Of a DNA stretch of 64,000 nucleotides, positions 26,191-34,872 are shown piece by piece (position 1 is the first letter of the stretch; each line of letters begins with the position of its first letter). Source of the stretch: Bin5 sp965200685 (lineage in GTDB: Bacteria; Chloroflexota; Anaerolineae; Caldilineales; Caldilineaceae); NCBI GenBank assembly GCA_965200685.1, contig OZ241379.1, positions 186,001 through 250,000 of the forward strand, given 5' to 3'. The position numbers and the translations under genes were made by a program. Under the pieces are notes generated by a model that did no database searches, was not told the origin of the DNA, and was given only the letters and a program-made list of their open reading frames with translations.

Positions 26191-28349
26191 TTACGGTCGC
26201 ACTACTACTTCATCGCTCATCACCCTGCCCTCTTCGATCACCAGCCCAATGCCGCCGTCGCTGAGCGTGCTGTCGGTCACGTCAAAAAGTGGCTCGCCGT
26301 CAATGGCAGCCTGTAGACGATCAGCGCTGACCCGCAGCGCGAAGGTGTAGGTCTCGCCGTAGTCCCAAGGGAAGTCCGTCTCCGCCAGCACGGTGTCGCC
26401 ATCCAGCGCGCGTATGAGTCGTGCCCTTCTGTTACCGGCTACGTCATGGCAGAGAAGCAACGCGTAGTAACGTCGCATCCCCTGGACTCGAGCCGCGACA
26501 CCGGCGGCCGTACACAGATGCAGGGTCAATGCTGCCTTCACTTCGTAATCGCACCATTGGCGAGTCCCCGTAATGAGGAGGCCCCGGCCTTCGTTTTGGA
26601 CGATACGGAACGCCTCCGGCCACCAGAAATCATAGCTATCCACACCATTGACCCAAGCCCGTCGCCACATCTGTGGGCCAGGTGTCCAGCGGGCGCGGCG
26701 GTCCGTGGGCGCATGCGGCTTGACAAAGGAAACATTGGGCGCACCATCCCAAGTGAGATAGTCCAGATAAACCGTCCCCTGGGTGCGTTCGTCACTGTGG
26801 ATCTCCACACCGATTTCGGCGATTGGCTCATTCCCCGCGCCATCCAGCGTCCAAGAAAAATCGTGCCGGCCCCCCGGCTGCAGGGTAGTGGACGGGCCGG
26901 CCAGCAGCACCAGTTCATCGTTTTCCGCGCTATAGCAACGCAGATACAGATTCACATGCACTGCCCGTTCATTGGCTAGGTCCGCCTCCACGGCCGCGGA
27001 AACCGTCTGCCCTGGATAGAGCGATGGCGAGGCAGTCAGCCCGTAGCCGCGCTTCTCAAAATAGGCCGCGATCTCTTTGGAGGGGGTGAAAGTGTGAGTG
27101 GCGGCCCGAGCCGTACGCCCGGTAGTAATGCCGTTAAAGTGGAGAGCCAAGCTGCGGGACCCGGCCTCACTGTGACCGACCACATTCTCCAGGGTCAAAG
27201 TGTCCCGGCTGTCAACACTCTCGTCCGGCAGGAACCCCTGTACGGAACCCGGTAGCTCAAAATGATAGCGCGCGCGGTTTTTCGGTGCAACCGCTGGCTC
27301 CCCGGCCAACGCCCGCCCGATGTCCACCACGTGGAACGTTTCCGTCACCGCATCGGTGATGGCCCGGCCCCCATCAGCTGTGGGCAGGTAGAGCCGGTCC
27401 GCTACTGGCCCGCGGAAATCCGGACCGCTTTCCAGGCCCGCCAGCCCATTTTTGATGCCCAACAGACAGCCCACATTGCCGGAATTGCAATCGGTGTCCC
27501 AACCACTGGTGTTGACGATCATCAATGTCTTCTGAAAGTCGTCATCGCCATGGAGCAGAGAATGGATAATCAGGCCGTGATTGGGCACCATATGGCAGTT
27601 GCCGCCGTATTTATCATAGCCAAATTCGCCGGCGATCTTCTGCCGGGTCGCACGCCAATCCTCTGGATGCTGGGCATGCCACTCCCGAATCTGCTCGATC
27701 ATCACACGGATGAGAGAATCCCTAGGAATGACGGACAGACCAGTATCGATCAGGGTCTGGATGTCGGACTCAACGAATGCAAGGCTCTCCATTGCTGCCA
27801 GCACCCGCGCGCCGTGAATGGCAACGCCATCATGCGCGACACTGGCCGCCCGCCCGGCCAGATCAGCGGCCAGCTGCGGATCACCAGGTGCCACCATAGC
27901 CCAACCATCAATAAAAATCTGCGCGCCGATCTGCTCCGCCACCACCTGCCATTCAAGGCCATGGAGCCACTATGGGGAGCCTCAATGCCATGTTTCAGCC
28001 GCAGATAGGCTGTATGCTCAGTGGAGTTGCCCATGCCGCCCCACCACAGAATGGTGCGCTCTTCAATGATGTAATTGAGCCAGCTCTGCCCGACCTGGGC
28101 CGGGGTGATCTCCCGACTGTTGCCGTAATCGGGCAAGGCGCGCAGAAATGTAAATGTGCCGGAGATGTCATCATCAGTGACGATCAGAGGCACGTCTAAA
28201 TACTCATGGACATAGTAGTTGATCTCGCCGAACCGCTCACTGATCATTTCATATGTCCAGCCTTCAAAAGGCCGCCCCAGATATACGCCAATGAGTTTGC
28301 CCAACACGCCAGCGTAGACACGTTCAGTGTAGTTCATAGGAAGTGCCAT
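26191..28349 (-). CDS. ADP-ribosylglycohydrolase family protein with C-terminal carbohydrate-binding-like region, one-base frameshift
   Basis: Residues 1-360 are an ADP-ribosylglycohydrolase barrel: YAGVLGKLIGVYLGRPFEGW, TDDDISGTFTFLRALPDYG (metal Asp cluster), WWGGMGNSTEHTAY, and SGWDTDCNSGNVGCLLG (the GDTDT-type motif). About 350 more residues form beta-rich domains (HFNGITTGRTARA; YLDYLTWDGAP; LTLHLCTAAGVAARVQGMRR) of LamG or jelly-roll type. Such Chloroflexota/Poribacteria proteins may act on sugar adducts rather than ADP-ribose; unknown. Two frames meet at about 27950: adding one C restores Leu-Asn-Gly-Gln-Val-Val-Ala-Glu-Gln. The span of 2159 bases then becomes 720 codons. ATG at 28349 has GGGAGGA before it. 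A sequence error is likely but decay is possible. Confidence 0.85.
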
Positions 28350-28405
28350 ACGATTCCTCCCACAGCAATGGCTAGTGAAAATCTTCTGAATTTAAGCGTA
28401 GTTAC

Positions 28406-29197
28406 TCATACAGGCCAGAAAAACTCCCGCATTGTCGGATCATCGTAGCCATCCATCCACAAATTTTTCAGGCCCGGTGTCTTGATGGCCGCTTGGACGA
28501 TCTCCCGATTGAATGTACCTACCAGTTCATGCTGTAAGTACTCTTCAACCTGCATCCACAAACACTCTTCGATCTCCCAAGCGTCCCGCTCTATGGCTTC
28601 AGTCAGCGGTGATAGCCGGCAGATAAAATAGATGTCTGACTTGCCATAGCGGTAGCCATGCCAATGACGCCAACAGACCACCGCCTCAAACTTCGTCTCC
28701 ACGCCTGTCTCTTCATATACTTCCCTCACCACCCCAGCAGCCAGATGCTCGCCGGGGTGAAGCGCGCCCCCCGGCAGCTTGTAGTAGGGCCGGGCCGAAC
28801 TACGGTGTCGCTCTGAGACGACGAGCAGCTCCTGACGTTCGTTGATGACAACACCCCCCGCGCCGATGTAATGGGTGGCGTAGCCGGGGACCAGCGCGTC
28901 CTCTTGCAGGCGACGCACAAGTAGGGCATACTGGGGTTCGCTATGGTGAAAGGTAAACCCGGCCTCTGTGGCACAGGGAATCAACGCAGCCCGTTCTATC
29001 GGCAGATGCAGCCAGACCAAAAGACGGCCATCCTGTATCCATTTCACCAGAGAAGCAGACAGGCTCTGTGCAAAAACGGCCGGATCCGCAGGGAGTTCAT
29101 TTGTATTGACCTCAATGCCGTTGAAACGGTTGAGGATGTGAGGAAGCATGTTCATATGTTCGCGGGCCCCAGTGGAGGGTGGGGAGCAGTTACGCAT
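28406..29197 (-). CDS. Nudix hydrolase, NUDT6-like
   Basis: A 263-residue pyrophosphohydrolase. The full Nudix box GALHPGEHLAAGVVREVYEETGV (G-x5-E-x7-REUxEExGU; residues shown run 23, so read it as positions about 142-164) lies in the middle: key residues are Glu of PGEH and the REVYEE helix. Upstream, VKWIQDGRLLVWLHLPIE and FHHSEPQYALLV form the pre-Nudix domain seen in NUDT6-type proteins. Substrate unknown. The start at 29197 has AGGGG upstream; MNMLPHIL at 29155 is the alternative. It lies 56 bases from the ADP-ribosylglycohydrolase gene on the same strand, so a link to nucleotide-sugar or ADP-ribose metabolism is possible. Confidence 0.88.
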   Translation of the reverse strand: MRNCSPPSTGAREHMNMLPHILNRFNGIEVNTNELPADPAVFAQSLSASLVKWIQDGRLLVWLHLPIERAALIPCATEAGFTFHHSEPQYALLVRRLQEDALVPGYATHYIGAGGVVINERQELLVVSERHRSSARPYYKLPGGALHPGEHLAAGVVREVYEETGVETKFEAVVCWRHWHGYRYGKSDIYFICRLSPLTEAIERDAWEIEECLWMQVEEYLQHELVGTFNREIVQAAIKTPGLKNLWMDGYDDPTMREFFWPV

Positions 29198-29391
29198 CAG
29201 CCACCCCTGCAGTTTGGAATGTAGTCACGATGGAGAGTACTTGATTTTCTTCTGGGAAGCAAGGCAATACAAAGGCAGGGCAAGAATTCACAGGATTCAA
29301 TCTCCTTTTCTGTAAATTCTCATCAAATCTGCTATACTCATCATATCTTCCATGACAACCCACGAACTACTGCAGTGCAGGAGAAAACAGA

Positions 29392-30426
29392 ATGCCGAAT
29401 AAACCCACCGTACTGGTCGATCCTGCTTTTCGCAAGATGGACGAGATCTTTTCACCGACAGACCTAGGCCAACTTCCCGAAATTGTCGATGTCATTTGGG
29501 GCAAGTCAGAGCCGATGCCTCTTGATGACGCAATCAAGGCGTTGATGAGAGTCGATGCCGTCATCTGCGCGACATGGCGCTATGGGGACATCCTGCAGCG
29601 GGCACAAAATCTACGCAACATCCTCACAGTTTCCGGCGGTTTCCCTTTGAATTTGGACTATGATTACTGTTTTCGCAACGGTATTCGCGTCCTGTCCGCA
29701 GCCCCCGCCTTTGGTCGGCAGGTTGCGGAGATGGCCTTGGGCATGGCCATCGCGTCTGCTCGCGAGATTGTCAGCGGTCATCAGGCCATGCACAACAGCA
29801 CTGAAACATATCTGCATGCCGGCAATATCGGCACATTCACTCTCTATGACAAAGCGGTCGGGTTCATCGGCTATGGCGGCCTGGCCCGCTGCCTGCACCC
29901 CCTGCTTACACCTTTCGGCTGCCGTGTCGCGGCCTACGATCCATGGCTAGGGGCCCGCTATCTGCGGCGGCAGGGCGTTACACCCATGCCCCTGAACGAG
30001 CTAATCACAACATCACAGGTGATTTTCGTACTAGCTGTGCCATCCAACGAAAATCAGGCATTGCTCAATCGTGCGTTGTTGGAACAAATTCAGCCGGGCG
30101 CGGTGCTAGTTCTTATTAGCCGGGCGCACATGGTTGATTTCAATGCCCTGACCGAACTCCTCCATGCGGGCCGCTTCCGCGCGGCCATTGATGTCTTCCC
30201 ACAAGAGCCGCTGGACACGGAACATCCCATCCGCAATGCGCCGAATGTCATTCTTTCCGCCCACCGGGCCGGAACCGTGAAAGAAGCCCTGTGGGAACTC
30301 GGCGAGATGGTGCTGGACGACCTAGAGGCTATCGCCAACCACGCGCCCCCAAGACGGCTACAATTGGCCGAACCGGAACTGGCTCCCCGCTATGCCAGCA
30401 ATCGGGCGAAAAGCCCGGGCCAGTAA
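29392..30426 (+). CDS. D-isomer specific 2-hydroxyacid dehydrogenase
   Basis: NAD-dependent oxidoreductase interconverting 2-oxo and D-2-hydroxy acids. Catalytic layout is complete: the nucleotide turn AVGFIGYGGLARCLHPLL (about 160), the Arg in LISRAHMVDFNAL, the Glu in AIDVFPQEPLDTEHP and the His in LSAHRAGTVKEAL. NGIRVLSAAPAFGRQVAEM is the usual domain linker. The ATG follows GCAGGAGAAAACAGA. It is a single gene between the divergent Nudix gene and the convergent Gfo/Idh/MocA gene. Substrate unknown; phosphoglycerate or glyoxylate-type substrates are typical for the family. Confidence 0.9.
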   Translation: MPNKPTVLVDPAFRKMDEIFSPTDLGQLPEIVDVIWGKSEPMPLDDAIKALMRVDAVICATWRYGDILQRAQNLRNILTVSGGFPLNLDYDYCFRNGIRVLSAAPAFGRQVAEMALGMAIASAREIVSGHQAMHNSTETYLHAGNIGTFTLYDKAVGFIGYGGLARCLHPLLTPFGCRVAAYDPWLGARYLRRQGVTPMPLNELITTSQVIFVLAVPSNENQALLNRALLEQIQPGAVLVLISRAHMVDFNALTELLHAGRFRAAIDVFPQEPLDTEHPIRNAPNVILSAHRAGTVKEALWELGEMVLDDLEAIANHAPPRRLQLAEPELAPRYASNRAKSPGQ

Positions 30427-30431
30427 TGCAC

Positions 30432-31463
30432 TCACGCTAGTGCATTCCGGAGGGCATCAACCAAGCCCGGCTGGAGTTCGCTTTCCAGGGTCTGGGGCCG
30501 CTGGTGGAGACCGCTCATATACGCCTTCAGCACAATGTGAAAATCCTGCAGAGCTGTGTCCAAGTTGAGAGCATGGACCCGACTATCGTCTTCCAGCCAG
30601 TCGAACATGGCTTCGGTCATGGCCGCCTGGCCCAGGATATCCTCGTCAGGATAGTTGTGGCTGCCCCTCTCATATTCGCCGTTGATGCCCACCTCCCAAC
30701 TCCACATGGTCCAATGGACAAATCCTTTGGTGCCATAAACCGCAACCTGCTTATGCACATTGGTGCGCTCATCCCCAGCCCGCACATAGGCCCCATTGGT
30801 GCCACAACGTAGCAAGGCACTGATGCCGTCCTCGTAGCGAAGCGTGGCCATTGTTGCATCGGGAGCATAGTGTTTTTTAGGGTTTTCCCGCAACCCCTGT
30901 CCCCCAGAGATCTGCGCGAAAATGCTGGCCGGCTTAGCATTTGAATGAAAAGCGGCTATGGACTGCAGAGTGTGAGTGCCCTGAAAGGCCATGTTCATGC
31001 GCGCGCTGGCGTCAATAAAGCGGATTTCACCGATAGCACCATCCTGGGCCAATTTCTGCAGATGCTGACGTCGGGGATGGAAGTGTAACTGATGATTGAT
31101 CGCCACTTTCACCCGGCTAGTGCGGGCGAACCTTTGAATTGCCAGAAAATCCTCCGCCTGCACAGCCAGTGGCTTCTCAATGATCAGCGCGGGCACACCC
31201 ATGGCAGCAGCCGCCTCCATGACCTCCAGACGCACATCCGGCGGCGTGTTCACATGGACCAGGTCCGGCTTCTCACGCTCGAACATCTCCCGGTACTCTG
31301 TATAACGGGCCTCCACCCCCCAGCGCGCCCCGAAAGCATCCAGATTGTCCCGGTTGCGGGTGGAAATGCAGGCCAGGGTCCCCCGGGGGATATGTGCGTA
31401 AGCCTCGGCATGACCATTGGCCCGCCCACCGCTCACAGCCACGATTCCACATTTATAAGACAT
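30432..31463 (-). CDS. Gfo/Idh/MocA family oxidoreductase
   Basis: A 343-residue NAD(P)-dependent oxidoreductase. After MSYKCGIVAVSGGRANGHAEA, the family marks are LVHVNTPPDVRLEVMEAAAA and ALIIEKPLAVQAEDFLAI (EKP motif near residue 100), then VAINHQLHFHPRR. The C-terminal domain contains GQGLRENPKKHYAPDATMAT. The open frame extends to 31535, but that would overlap the upstream alcohol dehydrogenase gene, and the Rossmann fold begins at the ATG used here. Same strand as and 61 bases below the alcohol dehydrogenase, so probably one transcript for a sugar-alcohol or inositol substrate. Confidence 0.88.
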   Translation of the reverse strand: MSYKCGIVAVSGGRANGHAEAYAHIPRGTLACISTRNRDNLDAFGARWGVEARYTEYREMFEREKPDLVHVNTPPDVRLEVMEAAAAMGVPALIIEKPLAVQAEDFLAIQRFARTSRVKVAINHQLHFHPRRQHLQKLAQDGAIGEIRFIDASARMNMAFQGTHTLQSIAAFHSNAKPASIFAQISGGQGLRENPKKHYAPDATMATLRYEDGISALLRCGTNGAYVRAGDERTNVHKQVAVYGTKGFVHWTMWSWEVGINGEYERGSHNYPDEDILGQAAMTEAMFDWLEDDSRVHALNLDTALQDFHIVLKAYMSGLHQRPQTLESELQPGLVDALRNALA

Positions 31464-31524
31464 CGTTCCAATCTCTTCTGTCAGAATTCTCTCGCTTACA
31501 AGATGAAAATCACCCCAACACCTC

Positions 31525-32559
31525 TCACTCCGCACAGGCCCACGGCTTTAACAGCACCTTCGCACACTGCCCGCTGGCCTGCACCTCCCAGGCATCAGCC
31601 ACCTGCTCCAACGGGAAGCGATGGGTAATGAACATGTCGAGTTTGGCCTGATTGGCCGCGATCACCCGCAGGATTTGGGGCGTGTCGGCCATATTGTAGT
31701 GCCAGGAGCCATGCAGGCTCAACCCTTTACGCAGTAGATCAACACTGGCTATGATCGGTGTCTCGTTCTGGCCGGATTCACCCACAAAACTAACAGTGCC
31801 TTTACGCCGGGTAGCATCAATGCAGAGACGATGAGCTGCGACCACACCGGAACAATCAATGCTGTGGTCCACCCCACGGCCATCCCGGGTGAGATCCAGG
31901 ATCTGTTGCAATGCGTCGTCATCGGTCGGGTCAATGACAGCCATTGCCCCCAATTCGAGAGCTTTGGCAGCCCGATATCTGTTGATGTCCACCCCGACCA
32001 CCCTTGCCCCCCGGTGGGTAGCGTTAATCACACCACCGAGACCCACCGGCCCCAAACCCGTGATGAGAAGCGTATCATCCGGGGCTACTGTAACCCGCTG
32101 TATTGCGCCGAATGTCGGCCCCAAACCGCAACATGCCATGGAGGCATGATCGTAGGACATATCATCGGGAATCGGCACCAACAGCCAATCCTGCTTGATC
32201 ATATACTGGGCCATGGTTGCCAATCCCTCCCGGCTACCGAATACTCCCTCCACATCGGCAGGGTCCTGGCAATGGATGTATTCGCCATCCAAGCAGAGTT
32301 CGCACATACCACAGGAGACCTGGGGCATCACAACCACCCGGTCGCCCACCTTCACCCGGCACGGCTGTGCCACATCAACGACTTCGCCAGCAGCTTCGTG
32401 GCCCAGAAAGGATGCTTCAGCGCCAGCCATATATGCTTTATATTCCGTACACATGGGTGCTGTATGGATTTTGACGACGACCCAGTTTTCTTTCGCTTTG
32501 AGACAAGACATATCGACAAAGCCGCCCTGCTGCTTGCCGGTAATAACAGCTTTTTTCAT
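31525..32559 (-). CDS. Zinc-dependent alcohol dehydrogenase (MDR family)
   Basis: A 344-residue dehydrogenase. Zinc ligands: MCTEYKAYMAGAEASFLGHE for the catalytic site, CGMCELCLDGEYIHC for the structural site. Nucleotide turn: LLITGLGPVGLGGVINATHRG. GVDHSIDCSGVVAAHRLCI follows. Its initial sequence, KKAVITGKQQGGFVDM, is like threonine and polyol dehydrogenases that act on secondary alcohols. ATG has AAGGCGGTGAG upstream. It leads the minus-strand pair with the Gfo/Idh/MocA gene. Confidence 0.9.
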   Translation of the reverse strand: MKKAVITGKQQGGFVDMSCLKAKENWVVVKIHTAPMCTEYKAYMAGAEASFLGHEAAGEVVDVAQPCRVKVGDRVVVMPQVSCGMCELCLDGEYIHCQDPADVEGVFGSREGLATMAQYMIKQDWLLVPIPDDMSYDHASMACCGLGPTFGAIQRVTVAPDDTLLITGLGPVGLGGVINATHRGARVVGVDINRYRAAKALELGAMAVIDPTDDDALQQILDLTRDGRGVDHSIDCSGVVAAHRLCIDATRRKGTVSFVGESGQNETPIIASVDLLRKGLSLHGSWHYNMADTPQILRVIAANQAKLDMFITHRFPLEQVADAWEVQASGQCAKVLLKPWACAE

Positions 32560-32730
32560 CTCACCGCCTTTCCATCGTAATTTTAATTGTCCACCGAATC
32601 TTGTGATGTCCTCTCATTGCCACAAGTATACACGAGGAGAGCAAGCTGTGCCAAAGCACTTGGGCTGTTTGACAAAAGGCCATGACAAGGGTATCTCTCC
32701 ACGAGCGCGGGGGCGGCGCAATGACCGATT

Positions 32731-32760
32731 TTGACGGCTGCTTGTAGTCTGTGGTATAGT
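32731..32760 (+). promoter_or_regulatory. Candidate promoter for the small coiled-coil gene cluster
   Basis: TTGACG at 32731 and TATAGT at 32755, spacer 18, 46 bases upstream of the first cluster gene. It is among the best sigma-70-like sites in the window. Confidence 0.5.
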
Positions 32761-32806
32761 TATTACTGCTATGCTGTGGTGGTGTTGATTGAGAGGAGGT
32801 CCGGTT

Positions 32807-33136
32807 ATGGCTGTGGAGACGCAGTGGGCGAGTCGGGAAGAGTTGCAGGCGTTGACGGCTGCACAGGATCAGGTGCGGGAGCAGCAGGCTGCTGATAGAG
32901 AGCGGATTGCCAAACTGGAGGGCCAGTTCGGTGAGTCGGATAAGCGAGGGGCTACGAAGGCCGATATTGCGGATGTGCGGACAGAGGTTGAGAGGGTACG
33001 GACAGAGGTTGAGAGGGTGCGGACAGAGATGGCAGGCGTCAAGAAGGATGTGGGGGTGAATAGATGGCTGCTGTATCTTGTACTCTCAGGCCTGGTACTG
33101 ATGCTGTTCCGTGTGTTCGCCGGAGGCTTTCCATGA
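32807..33136 (+). CDS. Small tail-anchored coiled-coil protein, family copy 1
   Basis: A 109-residue protein of a family repeated in this window. The head MAVETQWASREELQALTAAQ is shared with the next gene; a long coiled coil follows with GESDKRGATKADIADV; the C-terminus RWLLYLVLSGLVLMLFRVF is a single membrane helix with only a few residues after it, so it should be tail-anchored with its coil in the cytoplasm. The coil contains two and a half copies of a VRTEVER heptad, encoded by a 21-bp tandem repeat. AGGAGGT lies six bases before the ATG. Architecture recalls DUF1640-type coiled-coil membrane proteins; function unknown. Confidence 0.8.
   Translation: MAVETQWASREELQALTAAQDQVREQQAADRERIAKLEGQFGESDKRGATKADIADVRTEVERVRTEVERVRTEMAGVKKDVGVNRWLLYLVLSGLVLMLFRVFAGGFP
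32975..33031 (+). repeat. 21-bp tandem repeat coding for coiled-coil heptads
   Basis: Two copies of a 21-base unit (32975-32995 and 32996-33016, one base different) and a partial third copy. Each unit encodes the heptad VRTEVER, so copy number changes the coil length by exactly two helical turns. Confidence 0.9.
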
Positions 33137-33190
33137 TAGCTAGTGGCCGGCTTATTGTTTCACACCTGGTGTTTCACAAAAGGGGGGTGT

Positions 33191-33505
33191 ATGGCTGTAG
33201 ATACAGATACGCAGCAGTGGGCGAGTCGGGAAGAGTTGCAGGCGTTGACGGCTGCACAGGATCAGGTGCGGGAGCAGCAGTATGCTGATAGAGAGCGGAT
33301 TGCCCGGCTGGAGGTGCAGTTCGATGAGTCGGATAAGCGGTTGGCTACGAAGGCTGACGTAGAGGCTGCCATAGGCGATGTGCGCTCTGATATACGCGTG
33401 TTGCGCTTATGGCTATTCGTCGGCGTGCTGGTTCTGGCTATCCTTGATGATATAAACATGATCGATGTGCTGCTCCAGCTGCGCCGGCTTGGAGGTGGCT
33501 AATGC
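33191..33505 (+). CDS. Small tail-anchored coiled-coil protein, family copy 2
   Basis: Head MAVDTDTQQWASREELQALT, coil with DESDKRLATKADVEAA, membrane anchor IRVLRLWLFVGVLVLAILDD and tail IDVLLQLRRLGGG. The start is chosen at MAVDT, with AAGGGGGG just before it; the upstream in-frame ATG at 33143 lacks homology. Its last codons overlap the next gene: the TAA and the ATG share bases (TAATG), so translation is coupled. Over the last 110 bases it is nearly identical to the amber-stopped copy at 57702-57977, showing recent duplication. Confidence 0.82.
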
Positions 33506-33999
33506 TGAGTGCTGTGCAAACTGATGCCGGCCACCGGCGCAATCTTCCGTATGGCTATGCTGTGCAGGCTGATGGTAGCGTGGCTGCTGATGAGGATGAG
33601 CAGGCCGTCCTGCTGCGGCTGCAGCTGTGGCGAGAGGCCGGCTATTCGTACTCTGTGATAGCAGCGTCTCTGAATGCGACTGACTACAGGACGCGGGCGG
33701 GTACGGAATGGAGCAAGTCGTCGTTGTCCTGGCTGTGGCGTAGTGGCCGACGCGCGGCGGATGTTCCACTCACAGTGCGTTCGGTGGCTGTGGGTGACCG
33801 GCTGTACGTGTTGGATATGGAGACAGTTCCTAGCTGGTGTCTGCGAGAGCTGTCAGAGGCAGAGGCGTTTCAGGCTCTGTACGTGACGGATCCGGCGTTT
33901 CGTGGCCGGTGTAGGGCAGTCGCTGCTTCCGATTCGTTCGTGCTCAAGGCGGAGTTGCGCTCACAGGTAGCGGCGTGGGCCGAGGCGCAGCAAGTGTGA
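33502..33999 (+). CDS. Orphan recombinase-domain protein (serine-recombinase DNA-binding part only)
   Basis: A 165-residue protein. Residues 10-80 (RNLPYGYAVQADGSVAADED, then LQLWREAGYSYSVIAASLNA and TRAGTEWSKSSLSWLWRS) match the middle 'Recombinase' domain of large serine recombinases, which follows the pattern P-Y-G-Y ... D-x-x-E-A ... G-x-S-x-x-x-I-A-x-x-L-N ... T-R-x-G-x-W-S. The catalytic resolvase domain (with the nucleophilic Ser) and the zinc ribbon are absent; the last 80 residues are unassigned. It is translationally coupled to the coiled-coil gene before it. Perhaps a DNA-binding partner or a remnant of an integrase; reading frame and codon use look maintained. Confidence 0.65.
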   Translation: MLSAVQTDAGHRRNLPYGYAVQADGSVAADEDEQAVLLRLQLWREAGYSYSVIAASLNATDYRTRAGTEWSKSSLSWLWRSGRRAADVPLTVRSVAVGDRLYVLDMETVPSWCLRELSEAEAFQALYVTDPAFRGRCRAVAASDSFVLKAELRSQVAAWAEAQQV

Positions 34000-34032
34000 T
34001 GGCCAGGTACTGGTTATTGGTTAAAGGCTGCT

Positions 34033-34503
34033 ATGGCGGAGGATACAGGTCGGTTGGCTGAGAGATTGGCCAAGCTGGAGGGGCTGCTAGAGGGAGTGCC
34101 CATGTGCGCTCATGTGAATCATAAGTACTTTTGTTCAGACAGACAAGGAAAGGGGCGGGTTATGGCAGCGGATATGCAGCAGTGGGCAACTCGTGAACAG
34201 GTCGATGCGTTGACGGCTGCCCAGGCGCAGGATAGAAAAGAACTGCACGAGTTGGCTAAAGGCTCTGCAAAACTGGAAGGCCAAGTCGGCGAGATGGATA
34301 AGCGGTTGTCTGAATCGGATAAAAGCCTGGCTACGAAGGCAGACGTAGAGCAGGCCATGGGATTGGTGAGGGTAGACATAGAGAAGCTGCGATCTGATAA
34401 CCGCTTGCTAAGATGGGGTATCGGTATCGCCATATTATCCCAGTGGGGGGATTTCAACATACCTGCTCTGCTGCAATTCCTGGGTCGGTTGCCTACCAGG
34501 TAG
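34033..34503 (+). CDS. Coiled-coil protein, family copy 3, possibly with added N-terminus
   Basis: From residue 44 (MAADMQQWATREQVDALTAA, ATG at 34162 after AAGGGGCGGG) it follows the family head, coil with SESDKSLATKADVEQA, and a C-terminal hydrophobic stretch NRLLRWGIGIAILSQWGDF. The membrane anchor is less hydrophobic than in copies 1 and 2. Before this, residues 1-22 (MAEDTGRLAERLAKLEGLLE) are a separate coil with its own weak start, perhaps the leftover head of another member. Either the full 156 residues or the 113-residue form may be made. Confidence 0.7.
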   Translation: MAEDTGRLAERLAKLEGLLEGVPMCAHVNHKYFCSDRQGKGRVMAADMQQWATREQVDALTAAQAQDRKELHELAKGSAKLEGQVGEMDKRLSESDKSLATKADVEQAMGLVRVDIEKLRSDNRLLRWGIGIAILSQWGDFNIPALLQFLGRLPTR

Positions 34504-34515
34504 GCATACGTTGGG

Positions 34516-34716
34516 GTGCTGTTCGTGTACAAAACGATAGGTATACAGACTAGGGAAGGGTCGCTAAATCGCCGTGGTGGGCGTCTGGTGGCTGCGGTGC
34601 GGGAGGAGTTGTCAAGTGTCAAGTACGATACGCTTTGGTTAAAGCGGTTGTTCTGGGTTGGGGTTGTGGCTGTTCTGATTCCTCTGTTCCGTGATTTGTT
34701 GGGGTTTCTGCCATAG
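34516..34716 (+). CDS. Small membrane protein, likely degenerate family copy
   Basis: A 66-residue frame beginning with GTG. The C-terminal RLFWVGVVAVLIPLFRDLLG is a membrane helix like the anchor of copy 1 (hydrophobic run followed by a short Phe/Leu-Pro end), but the shared head and the DKRLATK segment are missing. It follows copy 3 by 12 bases. It may be an eroded 3' end of another paralogue rather than a functional gene. Confidence 0.45.
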   Translation: MLFVYKTIGIQTREGSLNRRGGRLVAAVREELSSVKYDTLWLKRLFWVGVVAVLIPLFRDLLGFLP

Positions 34717-34773
34717 GCAGCAGTTCGGACAAAAAAGGGATCGCCTGTTTGATCTCTCATATTCATCAGAATT

Positions 34774-34802
34774 TTGCAATAATGGAACTATAGAATTATA
34801 AT
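34774..34802 (+). promoter_or_regulatory. Candidate promoter of the ABC sugar importer operon
   Basis: TTGCAA at 34774 and a perfect TATAAT at 34797, spacer 17, in an AT-rich gap 71 bases upstream of the first permease start. Confidence 0.55.
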
Positions 34803-34872
34803 GGAATTATAATTGCAGTGCCTGCTAACGTTTGTTTGAATAGCGTAACTTCATTTGATGCAGGAGAATGTC

